Assembly (NCBI GenBank): GCA_964414585.1
Contig: CAYPXR010000097.1
Span: 1 to 64,000, forward strand
Direction: 5' to 3'
Source: DATEMU01 sp964414585
GTDB lineage: Bacteria > Planctomycetota > Phycisphaerae > UBA1845 > UTPLA1
DNA length: 64,000 nt
A program made the translations under genes and the position numbers. How positions within the stretch are numbered: the stretch's first letter is position 1; each line of letters opens with the position of its first letter. The notes below the pieces were generated by a model. It was given only the letters and a program-made list of their open reading frames with translations. It made no database searches and had not been told where the DNA came from. Shown here in pieces: positions 51,048 through 59,207 of this stretch.

Positions 51048-54000
51048 ATGCCCGATCCGGCCGATCCCAAGATACACGCCCATCCCTTCAAGCGCGTGGC
51101 GCATGAGTCGGGCTATACGCCGTCGCTCACGCCTTACGCCGAGTTGACGGTCACGAGCAATTTCACGTTCCTGACCGGTGCGAGTCACCCGGACGAATTG
51201 ATTGAGCAGGCGGCGGCGCTGGGGTATCGCGCAATCGCACTCACGGATTGCAATTCACTCGCGGGGATCGTCCGTGCCCACGTCGCCGCGAAAGAGACCG
51301 GCATCCCCTTTGTGGTCGGCTGCCGTCTGCGATTCGTCGAACCAGTCGGGCTGTCGCTCTTCGTCTATCCGACGGATCGGGCGTCCTATGGTCGATTGTG
51401 CCGGTTGCTTACGGTCGGCAAGCGCCGCGCGCCAAAGGGCGAGTGTCACTTGTGGCTGGACGACTTGGACGAATACGCCGAAGGGCTCCTGGCCGTCGCA
51501 TGGTTTGAATCGCCGATGAAGGACGACGTGCCGGACATCATCGCCGGTCTTGCAAACCTTTTCGACGACGACCGGTTGTCGCTCGCCCTGGCCCGGCTCT
51601 ACACGCCGAACGATCCGGATTGCCAGGCGACGACCGTTCGATTGTCTGGGCAAACCGGCGTACCGCTCGTCGTCGTGAACGACGTGCATTACCACGTCCT
51701 CAATCGCCGCGCGCTCAACGATGTACTGACCTGTATTCGTCACGGCTGCGCGCTCGACGAGGCGGGCTTTCGTTTGTTTTCCAATGCCGAGCGCCACCTG
51801 AAACCCCCGGATGAAATCGCCCGGCTGTTCGCCGAACATCCAGACGCCATCGCCCGGAGCGTGGACATCGCCAAGCGGGCATCCGGTTTTTCCCTGGACC
51901 AGCTTCGCTACGAATACCCCGATGAAATCTGCCCGCCGGGCCTGACGCCAATGGAACATCTTCGGGCGTTGACGTGGCGATGCGCCGACGATCGCTATCC
52001 GCAGGGCGTTCCGGAGAAGGTCCGCCGGCAGGTCGAGCATGAATTCGCGCTCATCGACGAACTGAACTATGCGCCGTATTTCCTGACAGTCCACGACCTC
52101 GTCACTTTCGCCCGGTCGCGTGGAATTCTGTGCCAGGGTCGCGGGGCGGCGGCGAACTCAGCGGTGTGCTTCTGTCTCGGCGTCACATCCGTCGATCCCG
52201 ACCGGATCAACGTCCTTTTCGAACGCTTCGTCAGCCGCGAGCGAGACGAGCCCCCGGACATCGACATCGACTTCGAGCACGAACGACGCGAGGAAGTCAT
52301 CCAATACATCTACGGGAAGTACGGCCGCGACCGTGCGGGGCTGACGGCCGAAGTCATCACCTATCGCAGCCGATCCGCCGTCCGCGACGTGGGCAAGGCG
52401 CTGGGCATTTCGCTGGATGCCGTGGACCGCATCGCCAAGCGCGTCCATGACTGGCACGAGGACGGCTTCACCGATGGAAAGCTCACGACGCTGGGGCTCG
52501 ACCCGGCCGATCCGATGCTGCGGCTTTTTGTCAGGCTCGTCGGCCTGATCGTCGGCTTCCCGCGTCATCTCTCGCAGCACGTCGGCGGGTTCGTCATCTC
52601 GCGCGGTCCGCTGTGTGAACTCGTCCCCATCGAAAACGCCGCGATGAAAGACCGTACCGTCATCGAATGGGACAAGGACGATATCGAAGCGCTGGGGATG
52701 CTCAAGGTGGACGTGCTGGCGCTGGGGATGTTGACGTGTATTCGGAAGGCGTTTGACTTGTTGAAGGGATTAAGGGATTTAGGGATTAAGGGGTTGAGGG
52801 AAGAACCTTCGGCATCGTTTACAGGAGATACAAATGGACAAACCTCGTACCTTTCGGGATCTGGTTGTTTGGCAAACGTCGGTTGCCTTGGCGAAGACAA
52901 TATACAACATAACGGGACAGTTTCCGGAATTAGAAAATTTCGGCCTTATCAATCAAATCCGGCGAGCCGCAGTGTCGATTCCGAGCAATATTGCGGAAGG
53001 CAACGCACGAGCGAGCCGCAAGGATTACATCCGGTACTTGATCATCGCCCGGGGTTCATTAGCCGAACTGGAAACGCAAATCGTGATCGCTCAGGAACTG
53101 AACTATCTATCCGAGACGACCATAATCATGAGTGCGATGGCCGAGGTCTCCCGCATGCTGCAATCGTTGATCATGGCGTTAAAGCAAAAGCGCGATTAAG
53201 CCTCGCCTCGCCGCCCCCTCAATCCCTCAATCCCTTAGCCCCTCAATCCCTCTCTGATATTCCCCCCGAGGACCCCAAGGTGTACGACCTGATTTGTGCC
53301 GCCGATACGGTCGGTGTCTTTCAAATCGAATCGCGGGCACAAATGACCATGCTCCCGCGTTTGAAGCCGCGATGCTTCTACGATCTTGTAATTGAAGTCG
53401 CCATCGTCCGCCCCGGCCCGATTGTCGGTGACATGGTTCACCCCTACCTGCGCCGTCGTAATGGCGAGGAACCGGTCATCTATCCCGACGAAAAGATCGA
53501 GCGGGTCCTGGGCCGGACGCTCGGCGTGCCGCTCTTTCAGGAACAGGCGATGGCCCTGGCCATCGTCGCGGCGGGGTTCACACCGGGCGAGGCGGAAAAG
53601 CTCCGCCGAACGATCAGCGCGTGGAAGAGTCGCGGCAAGGACGCCATCCCGCGCTATCGTCATCGCTTTATTGGGGGCATGGTCGGCAACGGCTATGAGC
53701 GCAAGTTCGCCGAGCAATGTTTTGAGCGGCTCAAGGGATTCAGCGAGTACGGTTTTCCCGAATCGCACTCAGCCAGCTTCGCCCTGCTCGTCTATGCGTC
53801 GGCGTGGATCAAGTGTTACTACCCGGCTGTCTTCGCCGCCGCGCTGATCAACAGTCAACCGATGGGCTTCTACGCCCCCGCGCAGATTATCCGCGACGCC
53901 CGCGATCATGGCGTCGAGATTCGGCCGGTGGACGTGAACCGTAGCGATTGGGATTGTATGTTGGAGACGGAGGGATTTTGGGATTTAGGGATTAAGGGAT

Positions 54001-54791
54001 TAAGGAAAGAACCGGAGCCCCGCACTACCGCCCCTCAATCCCTTAATCCCTTAGTCCCTCATTCCCTTCGTCTCGGTATGCGACTCGTCAAAGGACTGCG
54101 CGAAGCCGATGCCCGCGCGATCGTCCTGGCGGTCCGCGAGCGAGGCCCGTTCGCCTCCGTGGTGGATTTGTGGCGGGTCAGTGAAGTCTCAGCATCCACG
54201 CTGCACAGATTGGCACAGGCCGATGCCTTCGGTTCGATGAATCTAAGCCGCCAGCAAGCACTGTGGGCGGTGCAATCGCTTCAAGGTAAGCCGCTGCCGC
54301 TCTTTGACGCCGCGTGGCGGGAATCAGAGTCGCAGGATCGGACCGACATGCTCCCGCCGGTCTCCGCGCCGAGCGAAGTCGAGCGCGATTACCGCACCGT
54401 CGGCCTGTCGCTCAAGGCGCACCCGATGTCCTTCATCCGCGAGGCGTTGACCCAGCGGCGCGTCCTGACGGCGGCTGAGATTAAGGACGAGCGATGCTGC
54501 CCGCACGGCCGATGGGCCTCCGTCGCGGGCATCGTGCTCTTCCGCCAGCGCCCCGGCACGGCCAAGGGCGTGATGTTCATGACGCTGGAGGATGAAACCG
54601 GTCGCGCCGACCTGATTGTTCGGCCGCATGTCTATCAACGCTACGCCACGGCGGCGCTCTACGGTCAAACCATCATTGCCCGTGGCCGCGTCGAACGCGA
54701 CGGCCGCGTGGTGCATGTCCTGGCGAACCGGATCGAAGAAGTGACGGACCAACAAATCGCATTGCCTTCCATGTCGCGGGATTTTCAATAG
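51048..54791 (+). CDS. dnaE2: Error-prone DNA polymerase DnaE2, interrupted in frame by two palindromic elements
   Basis: A 1247-residue C-family polymerase, start ATG 51048 with AAGGA 8 nt upstream. The PHP domain is N-terminal ('YAELTVTSNFTFLTGASHPD'). The palm has the catalytic Asp pair in 'PPDIDIDFEHERRE' and the third in 'LKVDVLALGMLTC'. Later come 'GVFQIESRAQM', 'IVRPGPIVGDMVHPYLRRRN' and a C-terminal OB fold. Residues about 573-736 and 975-1007 are foreign, encoded by repeat elements. Removing them leaves about 1050 residues, the usual DnaE2 length. The frame stays open through both. The first lies just after the third catalytic Asp strand, the second in a beta-hairpin region; both are likely surface loops. 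Whether full-length protein is made is unknown. Confidence 0.93.
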   Translation: MPDPADPKIHAHPFKRVAHESGYTPSLTPYAELTVTSNFTFLTGASHPDELIEQAAALGYRAIALTDCNSLAGIVRAHVAAKETGIPFVVGCRLRFVEPVGLSLFVYPTDRASYGRLCRLLTVGKRRAPKGECHLWLDDLDEYAEGLLAVAWFESPMKDDVPDIIAGLANLFDDDRLSLALARLYTPNDPDCQATTVRLSGQTGVPLVVVNDVHYHVLNRRALNDVLTCIRHGCALDEAGFRLFSNAERHLKPPDEIARLFAEHPDAIARSVDIAKRASGFSLDQLRYEYPDEICPPGLTPMEHLRALTWRCADDRYPQGVPEKVRRQVEHEFALIDELNYAPYFLTVHDLVTFARSRGILCQGRGAAANSAVCFCLGVTSVDPDRINVLFERFVSRERDEPPDIDIDFEHERREEVIQYIYGKYGRDRAGLTAEVITYRSRSAVRDVGKALGISLDAVDRIAKRVHDWHEDGFTDGKLTTLGLDPADPMLRLFVRLVGLIVGFPRHLSQHVGGFVISRGPLCELVPIENAAMKDRTVIEWDKDDIEALGMLKVDVLALGMLTCIRKAFDLLKGLRDLGIKGLREEPSASFTGDTNGQTSYLSGSGCLANVGCLGEDNIQHNGTVSGIRKFRPYQSNPASRSVDSEQYCGRQRTSEPQGLHPVLDHRPGFISRTGNANRDRSGTELSIRDDHNHECDGRGLPHAAIVDHGVKAKARLSLASPPPQSLNPLAPQSLSDIPPEDPKVYDLICAADTVGVFQIESRAQMTMLPRLKPRCFYDLVIEVAIVRPGPIVGDMVHPYLRRRNGEEPVIYPDEKIERVLGRTLGVPLFQEQAMALAIVAAGFTPGEAEKLRRTISAWKSRGKDAIPRYRHRFIGGMVGNGYERKFAEQCFERLKGFSEYGFPESHSASFALLVYASAWIKCYYPAVFAAALINSQPMGFYAPAQIIRDARDHGVEIRPVDVNRSDWDCMLETEGFWDLGIKGLRKEPEPRTTAPQSLNPLVPHSLRLGMRLVKGLREADARAIVLAVRERGPFASVVDLWRVSEVSASTLHRLAQADAFGSMNLSRQQALWAVQSLQGKPLPLFDAAWRESESQDRTDMLPPVSAPSEVERDYRTVGLSLKAHPMSFIREALTQRRVLTAAEIKDERCCPHGRWASVAGIVLFRQRPGTAKGVMFMTLEDETGRADLIVRPHVYQRYATAALYGQTIIARGRVERDGRVVHVLANRIEEVTDQQIALPSMSRDFQ
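52765..53251 (+). mobile_element. Palindromic intervening element carrying an S23/IVP four-helix-bundle gene, inside dnaE2
   Basis: The left arm (52765-52800) is built of GGGATTAAGGGATTTAGGG-type sequence, and the right arm (53215-53251, CCCTCAATCCCTCAATCCC) is its imperfect reverse complement. Between them lies an intact gene (52834-53199) for an S23-family protein. This is the layout of intervening sequences found in 23S rRNA genes of Leptospira and Coxiella, but here the host is a protein gene. The element is read through in the dnaE2 frame without a stop, giving arm peptides 'RDLGIKGLREEP' and 'PPQSLNPLAPQSL'. The exact target-site boundaries cannot be fixed without an uninterrupted homologue. 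Confidence 0.75.
52834..53199 (+). CDS. Four helix bundle protein of the 23S rRNA intervening-sequence (S23/IVP) family, nested in dnaE2
   Basis: A 121-residue protein in the +1 frame relative to dnaE2, with AGGAGA 5 nt before ATG. It begins 'KPRTFRDLVVWQTSVALAKT' and continues 'QIRRAAVSIPSNIAEGNARA', 'SRKDYIRYLIIARGSLAELE' and 'TQIVIAQELNYLSE', which is the full S23 signature: F-x-x-L-x-x-W near the start, 'VSIPSNIAEG' in helix 2 and 'RGSLxELETQ' in helix 3. Family members fold as four-helix bundles and pentamerise; the same fold is used by Avd proteins of diversity-generating retroelements. Their function in intervening sequences is unknown. The gene is complete and undamaged. Confidence 0.88.
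   Translation: MDKPRTFRDLVVWQTSVALAKTIYNITGQFPELENFGLINQIRRAAVSIPSNIAEGNARASRKDYIRYLIIARGSLAELETQIVIAQELNYLSETTIIMSAMAEVSRMLQSLIMALKQKRD
53970..54069 (+). mobile_element. Short palindromic element without gene, second insertion in dnaE2
   Basis: The left arm (53970-54005) contains GGGATTTAGGGATTAAGGG and the right arm (54031-54069) CCTCAATCCCTTAATCCC, forming a near-perfect hairpin with a 25-base loop. Sequence next to the arms ('AAGAACC' after the left, 'CCGCCCCTCAATCCC' around the right) matches the larger element 0.7 kb upstream. In the dnaE2 frame it encodes 'WDLGIKGLRKEP' and 'APQSLNPLVPHSL', the same peptides as the larger element. It therefore looks like an internally deleted, MITE-like relative, inserted in the same orientation and frame. 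Confidence 0.75.
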
Positions 54792-54898
54792 CAACCGATC
54801 TCGGAACCGCTCGCATGAATTCCCAAACCGCCCAAGTGCTTAACATCAATCACCGGATCCGGCTCGACCCACAGCGGTCAAGCCCGCCTGTCCTGGCG

Positions 54899-54934
54899 CA
54901 AAAAAAAGAGCCCGGGCAACACCGCCCAGGCTCT
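54899..54934 (-). terminator. Rho-independent terminator of the glycosyltransferase gene
   Basis: On the minus strand AGAGCCTGGGC pairs with GCCCGGGCTCT around a 6-nt loop, with a run of about eight T following. It begins 26 bp after the stop of the minus-strand gene at 54961. Confidence 0.88.
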
Positions 54935-54960
54935 CATTGAATGCTTGATGATCGTCCGTG

Positions 54961-56520
54961 CTACCGGCACGCCGCCAGCATCGCCGCCGGTTCGAAGCGC
55001 GGCGAATCCATTACCAGGGCGGGCGTACCTGAAATCGCCTCCTGTCCTTCCGACGCATTCGGCCGGCCGACCTGGCGGGTCAGCCAGCCCGTGTTTCGAA
55101 GCGTCACGCACGAATACGGAATCACCCATGACAGGCAGGGCACCCAGAAGAACTCGTACAGGAACAACCACACCCAATCCAAGTCGCGCTCGTTCTTGTA
55201 GTAAATCACCGACATGAGCGCCGCATACGTCAAAATGATTCCGAGCTGGTGCAGGACATATCCCTCGCTCGTCAAGAGAAGCATCATGCTGTTGGCGATC
55301 AAAAGCGGCGGCAGGAACAACGTAATCGCCGTCAGGATCATGTTGAACCGGAACGTGTTCAAAAACGCGCCACGGAATCGCGTAAACATGAACCGGAACA
55401 AAACGACGGTCTCGCGGATGTTGCTCCGGCCCCAGCGCAGCAGCATCTTGCACAACCCGATGTACGTGTGCGGCATCTTGCTCCACACCACCGCGTTGCC
55501 CTGATAAGCCGTCAACCAGCCTTCGCGCAAAAACAGGTTCGTCATCGCCCGGTCTTCGCCCGTCGTGCAGGTCTGGCCGAGAAATCGCTGGCTTGCCCAT
55601 TCGTCGACCACATTTCGCACAAACGCCGCGCGATAGACCGAAAGCGCGCCCGGCGTGCAGAACACGCCGCGAAATTCGTTTTGATACGCCCGCACAAACT
55701 TGAACGACAGGCTGAACGTACACTTGAGGAACCGCGTAAAAATGCTCTGGTGTGGGTTCATGACCTCCACGCAGCCCGCCACGCAGCCGATCCGCGGGTC
55801 GCGCACCAACGGCGAAACGCCGTTGCGGAGCGCATCGCGGTGAATGACACTGTCCGAATCGATCGATACGAAGACGTCGCCCCGGCCCTTCTTGAAGCCC
55901 ATGCGCAGCGCCTCGCGCTTGCCCATATTCGACGGCTGGCGCAGCGTGTGAATCTTCACCCGCTTCTCACCCTGTCGCGCGGCCGTCAAGATGTGCAGCC
56001 ACGTGTCGTCCGAGCTGCCGTCGTCGATCGCAATGATCTCCAGTCGGTCCGTCGGATAGTTTGACGCCGCGACCGACAGAATCGACTGCTTTACCAGCGC
56101 GCCTTCGTTGAACGCCGGGATAATGACGGAAACAAACGGCAGTTGCTCGTCGGTGACCGATTCCATCGGCTTGTAGCGCCGCCAAAGAACGATGCGCCAA
56201 ACAAGTACGGCGTACATCAATCCGCCATAGGCGAAGGCCGTCGTCCAGAAAAGATTGCCCCAGTGCGTCTTCGGAAGGACCGTGAACCGTTCAAATACCC
56301 GACCGCTCGCGATCGCCAGGATCAAGCCGACGACTCCCGCCGCAATGATGCCGTATTGCACGAACCGTTCGTTGCGCCGCTGCGTCACAGTCCGGTTATC
56401 GATCGGACCGGCGTGAATGCCGAAATTCACGTCATCGTCCGCGGACGATGGAGAAACGATGGAAACACTTTTTTCGGCGGACTGGACCTCTGTCCGATCC
56501 AGAGTCTCAATGGCTGACAT
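54961..56520 (-). CDS. Membrane glycosyltransferase family 2, hyaluronan-synthase-like
   Basis: ATG 56520 gives 519 residues; the frame is open further upstream to 56673 but that extension lacks family features. Two membrane helices (about 55-72 and 91-111) precede the GT-A domain (about 128-370), and about four follow. Motifs are complete: DDGSSD (166-171), DSDS (221-224), GED (321-323) and LLRW (360-363) in place of QxxRW. This is the processive beta-glycosyltransferase set found in hyaluronan, chitin and NodC-type synthases. It should polymerise and export a polysaccharide, using a UDP-sugar. The actual sugar is unknown. A strong terminator follows. Confidence 0.9.
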   Translation of the reverse strand: MSAIETLDRTEVQSAEKSVSIVSPSSADDDVNFGIHAGPIDNRTVTQRRNERFVQYGIIAAGVVGLILAIASGRVFERFTVLPKTHWGNLFWTTAFAYGGLMYAVLVWRIVLWRRYKPMESVTDEQLPFVSVIIPAFNEGALVKQSILSVAASNYPTDRLEIIAIDDGSSDDTWLHILTAARQGEKRVKIHTLRQPSNMGKREALRMGFKKGRGDVFVSIDSDSVIHRDALRNGVSPLVRDPRIGCVAGCVEVMNPHQSIFTRFLKCTFSLSFKFVRAYQNEFRGVFCTPGALSVYRAAFVRNVVDEWASQRFLGQTCTTGEDRAMTNLFLREGWLTAYQGNAVVWSKMPHTYIGLCKMLLRWGRSNIRETVVLFRFMFTRFRGAFLNTFRFNMILTAITLFLPPLLIANSMMLLLTSEGYVLHQLGIILTYAALMSVIYYKNERDLDWVWLFLYEFFWVPCLSWVIPYSCVTLRNTGWLTRQVGRPNASEGQEAISGTPALVMDSPRFEPAAMLAACR

Positions 56521-56930
56521 AAGTGAATTTCCGTGGGAAAAAAACCCTGTAGGTTGGATCGAGCCGCGTACTATACGCGTGGCGACTCCGGCGTTCAACG
56601 CTTCGCCGGGACCATCTTTCCCGCTCGTCGGCTCCAGGGCTGAAGAAAGCTCGGCGAAGGCAGGTTGAACCATTTAGACCCCTGATTCTGCCGAAGGTTA
56701 GAAGCGTCCGGATAACTTCTATGCTCTTTGGAACAACTAGATTTGGGCGGAAAGCCCCTAATACCGTCAATCGCACCCAACCCCATGTTTCAAGGGCATT
56801 TGCAACCCGTGGCGCGTGCTCGGAAACCAAATGACGAGCGGAATCCCGCTTCCCGAATTCCACGGTCAACCCCCCTTGTCCCGCCTCATACACGAGCCGG
56901 TGCCACTACTTCGGGTATAACCAGTGACCT
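56521..56930. other. Divergent intergenic region
   Basis: This gap of 410 bases lies between the minus-strand glycosyltransferase and the plus-strand HhH protein, so both promoters should be here. The left third is open in the glycosyltransferase frame and could be an N-terminal extension. No promoter, RNA gene or repeat is identified. Confidence 0.35.
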
Positions 56931-57377
56931 ATGAACGATGCCGTGAATGGTCCCAGGTGCCCTGCGGGAAAATCCGCTACCGCGTCGGTTTCGCAGCATC
57001 GGACCCTGCTCCTCACCCTGCTCCTATTCCTGATTTCTCTTGCCGCCGTCGGCATTTTTCGTTCTTCGATCGATGATCTCGGACGAGCCCCGGACAGGGA
57101 CCGGACCCTTTGCAAAGGAATCAACCCGAACTCGGCCCAATGGTACGAACTGGCTGAACTGCCCGGCATCGGTGAATCGCTCGCCCGGCGCATAGTCGCG
57201 TATCGGGAATCTCAACGAGAAACGGCACAACACTCGATGCGCCCTGTATTTGAGTCACCCAACGACCTGCTTTCGGTATCTGGTATCGGCCCGCGCGTGA
57301 TGGCCAGAATCGCCCCATTTCTGGCCTTCTCGGCGTCATCGCGGACTCTGGTTGACAGCGCCGCTCACAACCGATAG
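56931..57377 (+). CDS. ComEA-like helix-hairpin-helix membrane protein
   Basis: A 148-residue protein with one N-terminal membrane helix (about 26-43, 'LLLTLLLFLISLAAVGIF'). It is followed by a pair of helix-hairpin-helix motifs: 'LAELPGIGESLARRIVAYR' (hairpin PGIG, 78-81) and 'LLSVSGIGPRVMARIAP' (SGIG, 117-120), preceded by 'INPNSAQWYELAEL'. This is the ComEA layout, which binds double-stranded DNA at the membrane during uptake. No other competence genes are present, so the role is only inferred from the fold. Confidence 0.85.
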   Translation: MNDAVNGPRCPAGKSATASVSQHRTLLLTLLLFLISLAAVGIFRSSIDDLGRAPDRDRTLCKGINPNSAQWYELAELPGIGESLARRIVAYRESQRETAQHSMRPVFESPNDLLSVSGIGPRVMARIAPFLAFSASSRTLVDSAAHNR

Positions 57378-57497
57378 GGTGAACTCCGACGCAGAAGTGC
57401 AGATTCACACACTGCCGTTTGGCCGCATCCCGAGAGGGATTCGGAAAATACCGACATAATTGGGCCGAAAGACGAGGCCCCCAGGGGTTCAGTAAAA

Positions 57498-57836
57498 ATG
57501 TCAATTAAGGATTGGTCGGACAACATCATCCTCGCCGAGCTTCAAGATGACCCCCTGTTTTCGGATGATCTCAACGCCGTGCAGGAAACGCTCGAACGTC
57601 GCAACGGCTGCCACGCCGTTCTCGATTTCGCCAACGTCAATTTCCTCAACTCTTCCAACATCGCCAAGCTCCTCAAGCTCCGCAAGCTCATGCACTCGAC
57701 CGGCTCCGGAAGGCTCCGCCTCTGCGGGATCAACACCAGCGCCTGGGGCGTCTTCCTCGTTACCGGCCTGGACAAGATCTTCGACTTCTGCGACGACGTC
57801 CCCAGCGGTCTCGCCAGCGTCCAGCTTGGCCAGTAA
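57498..57836 (+). CDS. STAS-domain protein (anti-sigma factor antagonist-like)
   Basis: A 112-residue single-domain STAS protein. 'CHAVLDFANVNFLNSSNIAK' contains the conserved strand-loop-helix with Ser52/Ser53 in the position of the phosphorylatable serine of SpoIIAA-like antagonists. The rest ('LLKLRKLMHSTGSGRLRLCG' and 'VFLVTGLDKIFDF') completes the fold. It would act in partner switching, but no anti-sigma kinase gene lies nearby. Confidence 0.88.
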   Translation: MSIKDWSDNIILAELQDDPLFSDDLNAVQETLERRNGCHAVLDFANVNFLNSSNIAKLLKLRKLMHSTGSGRLRLCGINTSAWGVFLVTGLDKIFDFCDDVPSGLASVQLGQ

Positions 57837-57902
57837 TACAACCAAGCGATGATTCACTTTCGAACTCTGCGCCGGAGTTTACCTGCCATCGCGGGCGTAA
57901 GC

Positions 57903-57938
57903 CGTAATTCCGCATTTCCCATTCCCCATTCCGCATTT
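57903..57938. repeat. Simple-sequence repeat ahead of the amidohydrolase gene
   Basis: CCGTAATTCCGCATTTCCC is followed by ATTCCCCATTCCGCATTT: heptamer-like ATTCCGC/ATTCCCC units, with CCGTAATTC also occurring in the right arm of the batD element. It looks like half of a palindromic repeat whose partner arm is missing. It sits just before ATG 57950, where no ribosome site is recognisable. Confidence 0.4.
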
Positions 57939-57949
57939 ATCCTCCCCTC

Positions 57950-59053
57950 ATGGTCATCGATGTCCACTGCCACGTCGGTTACAGCGCCCGCCGTGTGGAC
58001 CCCGCAAATCGACGATTCACTTTCGAAAAAAACGGATCGCTCTCCGCGCCTGGACTCGACAGTTACCTCTCGCCGCGCCTCCTGAGCCGACCCACGTGGT
58101 TCTTCATCCGTCGTTGGCTCGGAATCGACCGCCGCCTCGGTCCCGGCGATGATTTCGACGCCGCGATAGACTGTATCAACGAGCACCACTGGTCAAAGGC
58201 CCCCGGCGTCGATCGCTTCGTCCTCCTGGCCTTCGATGAATACCACGACAATGCCGGCCGCGTCATCGGTGCCTCACCTCGTCTCGGAAGAAAAGGCGGC
58301 GATCTCTATGTCTCCAACAGCCTCGTCCGAGCGATGTGCGCGGCCCATCCCGATCGTTTTCTCCTTGGAGCTTCACTTCATCCGTACCGCACCGATGGAA
58401 GCCGCGACGCCACTTCCATGCTCGAAGAACTCGCCTCCGACGGCGCGGTCCTCGTCAAATGGCTACCGCTACACCAAAACATTCGCGCTGAAGACCCTCG
58501 CACCGTCGCTTTCCTCCGTGCCGCCGCGCGACTGAAAATTCCCCTGCTGATCCATTACGGCGGAGAAATGTCCCTCGCCCGGCAACACATGGAATTCGCC
58601 CACCCCGGCCCCATGCTTGAAGTGTTGCGACGCCTCCGCGCCGACGGCGAAATGCCCACCGTCATCGTCGCCCACGTCGCCACCCCCTCTTTTCCCTGGC
58701 GAAGCGCCGACGGTCATCGCACTCTTGTCGATGCCTTGCTTGGCGAATTCGCCGACGCCCCACTTTTTGCCGACATCTCCGCCCTTGCGGCTTTCGGTCG
58801 TACGCCCTGGCTCCGTCGTTTGGCGGCCAACCCGGCACTCCACCAAAAACTCCTGTTCGGCACGGACTTCCCGATTCCCGTCATGCTCCGCGCCTTCCGC
58901 CGTCACCTTGCCCCGGTTGTTTTTTCCAAAATCGCCGCGGAACCCTCCTGGATCGAGCAGGACTTACTTCTCAAGAAGGCGCTTGGCTTCCATTCTTGCG
59001 TCTTTACCCAAGCCCAATCGCTCCTGCCGATTTCCCAATCCGCCGTCAAATGA
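57950..59053 (+). CDS. Amidohydrolase 2 family metal-dependent hydrolase
   Basis: A 367-residue TIM-barrel hydrolase. The N-terminal metal motif is IDVHCHVG (His6, His8). Further ligands fit 'LKIPLLIHYGGE', 'TVIVAHVATPSFPW' and the late Asp in 'LLFGTDFPIPVM'. It belongs to the amidohydrolase-related (PF04909-like) group, many of which are decarboxylases or lactonases; the substrate cannot be told. ATG 57950 starts right at the HxH strand and has no ribosome site, so translation may depend on the leader or on coupling with the STAS gene. Confidence 0.82.
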   Translation: MVIDVHCHVGYSARRVDPANRRFTFEKNGSLSAPGLDSYLSPRLLSRPTWFFIRRWLGIDRRLGPGDDFDAAIDCINEHHWSKAPGVDRFVLLAFDEYHDNAGRVIGASPRLGRKGGDLYVSNSLVRAMCAAHPDRFLLGASLHPYRTDGSRDATSMLEELASDGAVLVKWLPLHQNIRAEDPRTVAFLRAAARLKIPLLIHYGGEMSLARQHMEFAHPGPMLEVLRRLRADGEMPTVIVAHVATPSFPWRSADGHRTLVDALLGEFADAPLFADISALAAFGRTPWLRRLAANPALHQKLLFGTDFPIPVMLRAFRRHLAPVVFSKIAAEPSWIEQDLLLKKALGFHSCVFTQAQSLLPISQSAVK

Positions 59054-59207
59054 AGGGCCCTGACCTCGAAAAACGCGATCTCCGGCGCTGGACTAGGTAT
59101 TTTCCCTAGTATCTTTCCGCGGCGGAATATTAGGGCGAGTTCTGTCTCAAATTGCATTCCTGGACAACAATTATGCGTAGAATACGTAAACCTGCGGCGG
59201 GCGAGTC

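Noticed and set aside
52765..53251. Intein or group I/II intron in dnaE2
   Set aside because: The inserted residues lack intein splicing motifs (no N-terminal Cys/Ser block or C-terminal His-Asn), there is no homing endonuclease or reverse transcriptase, and no intron core is seen. The S23 gene and inverted arms explain the insert better.
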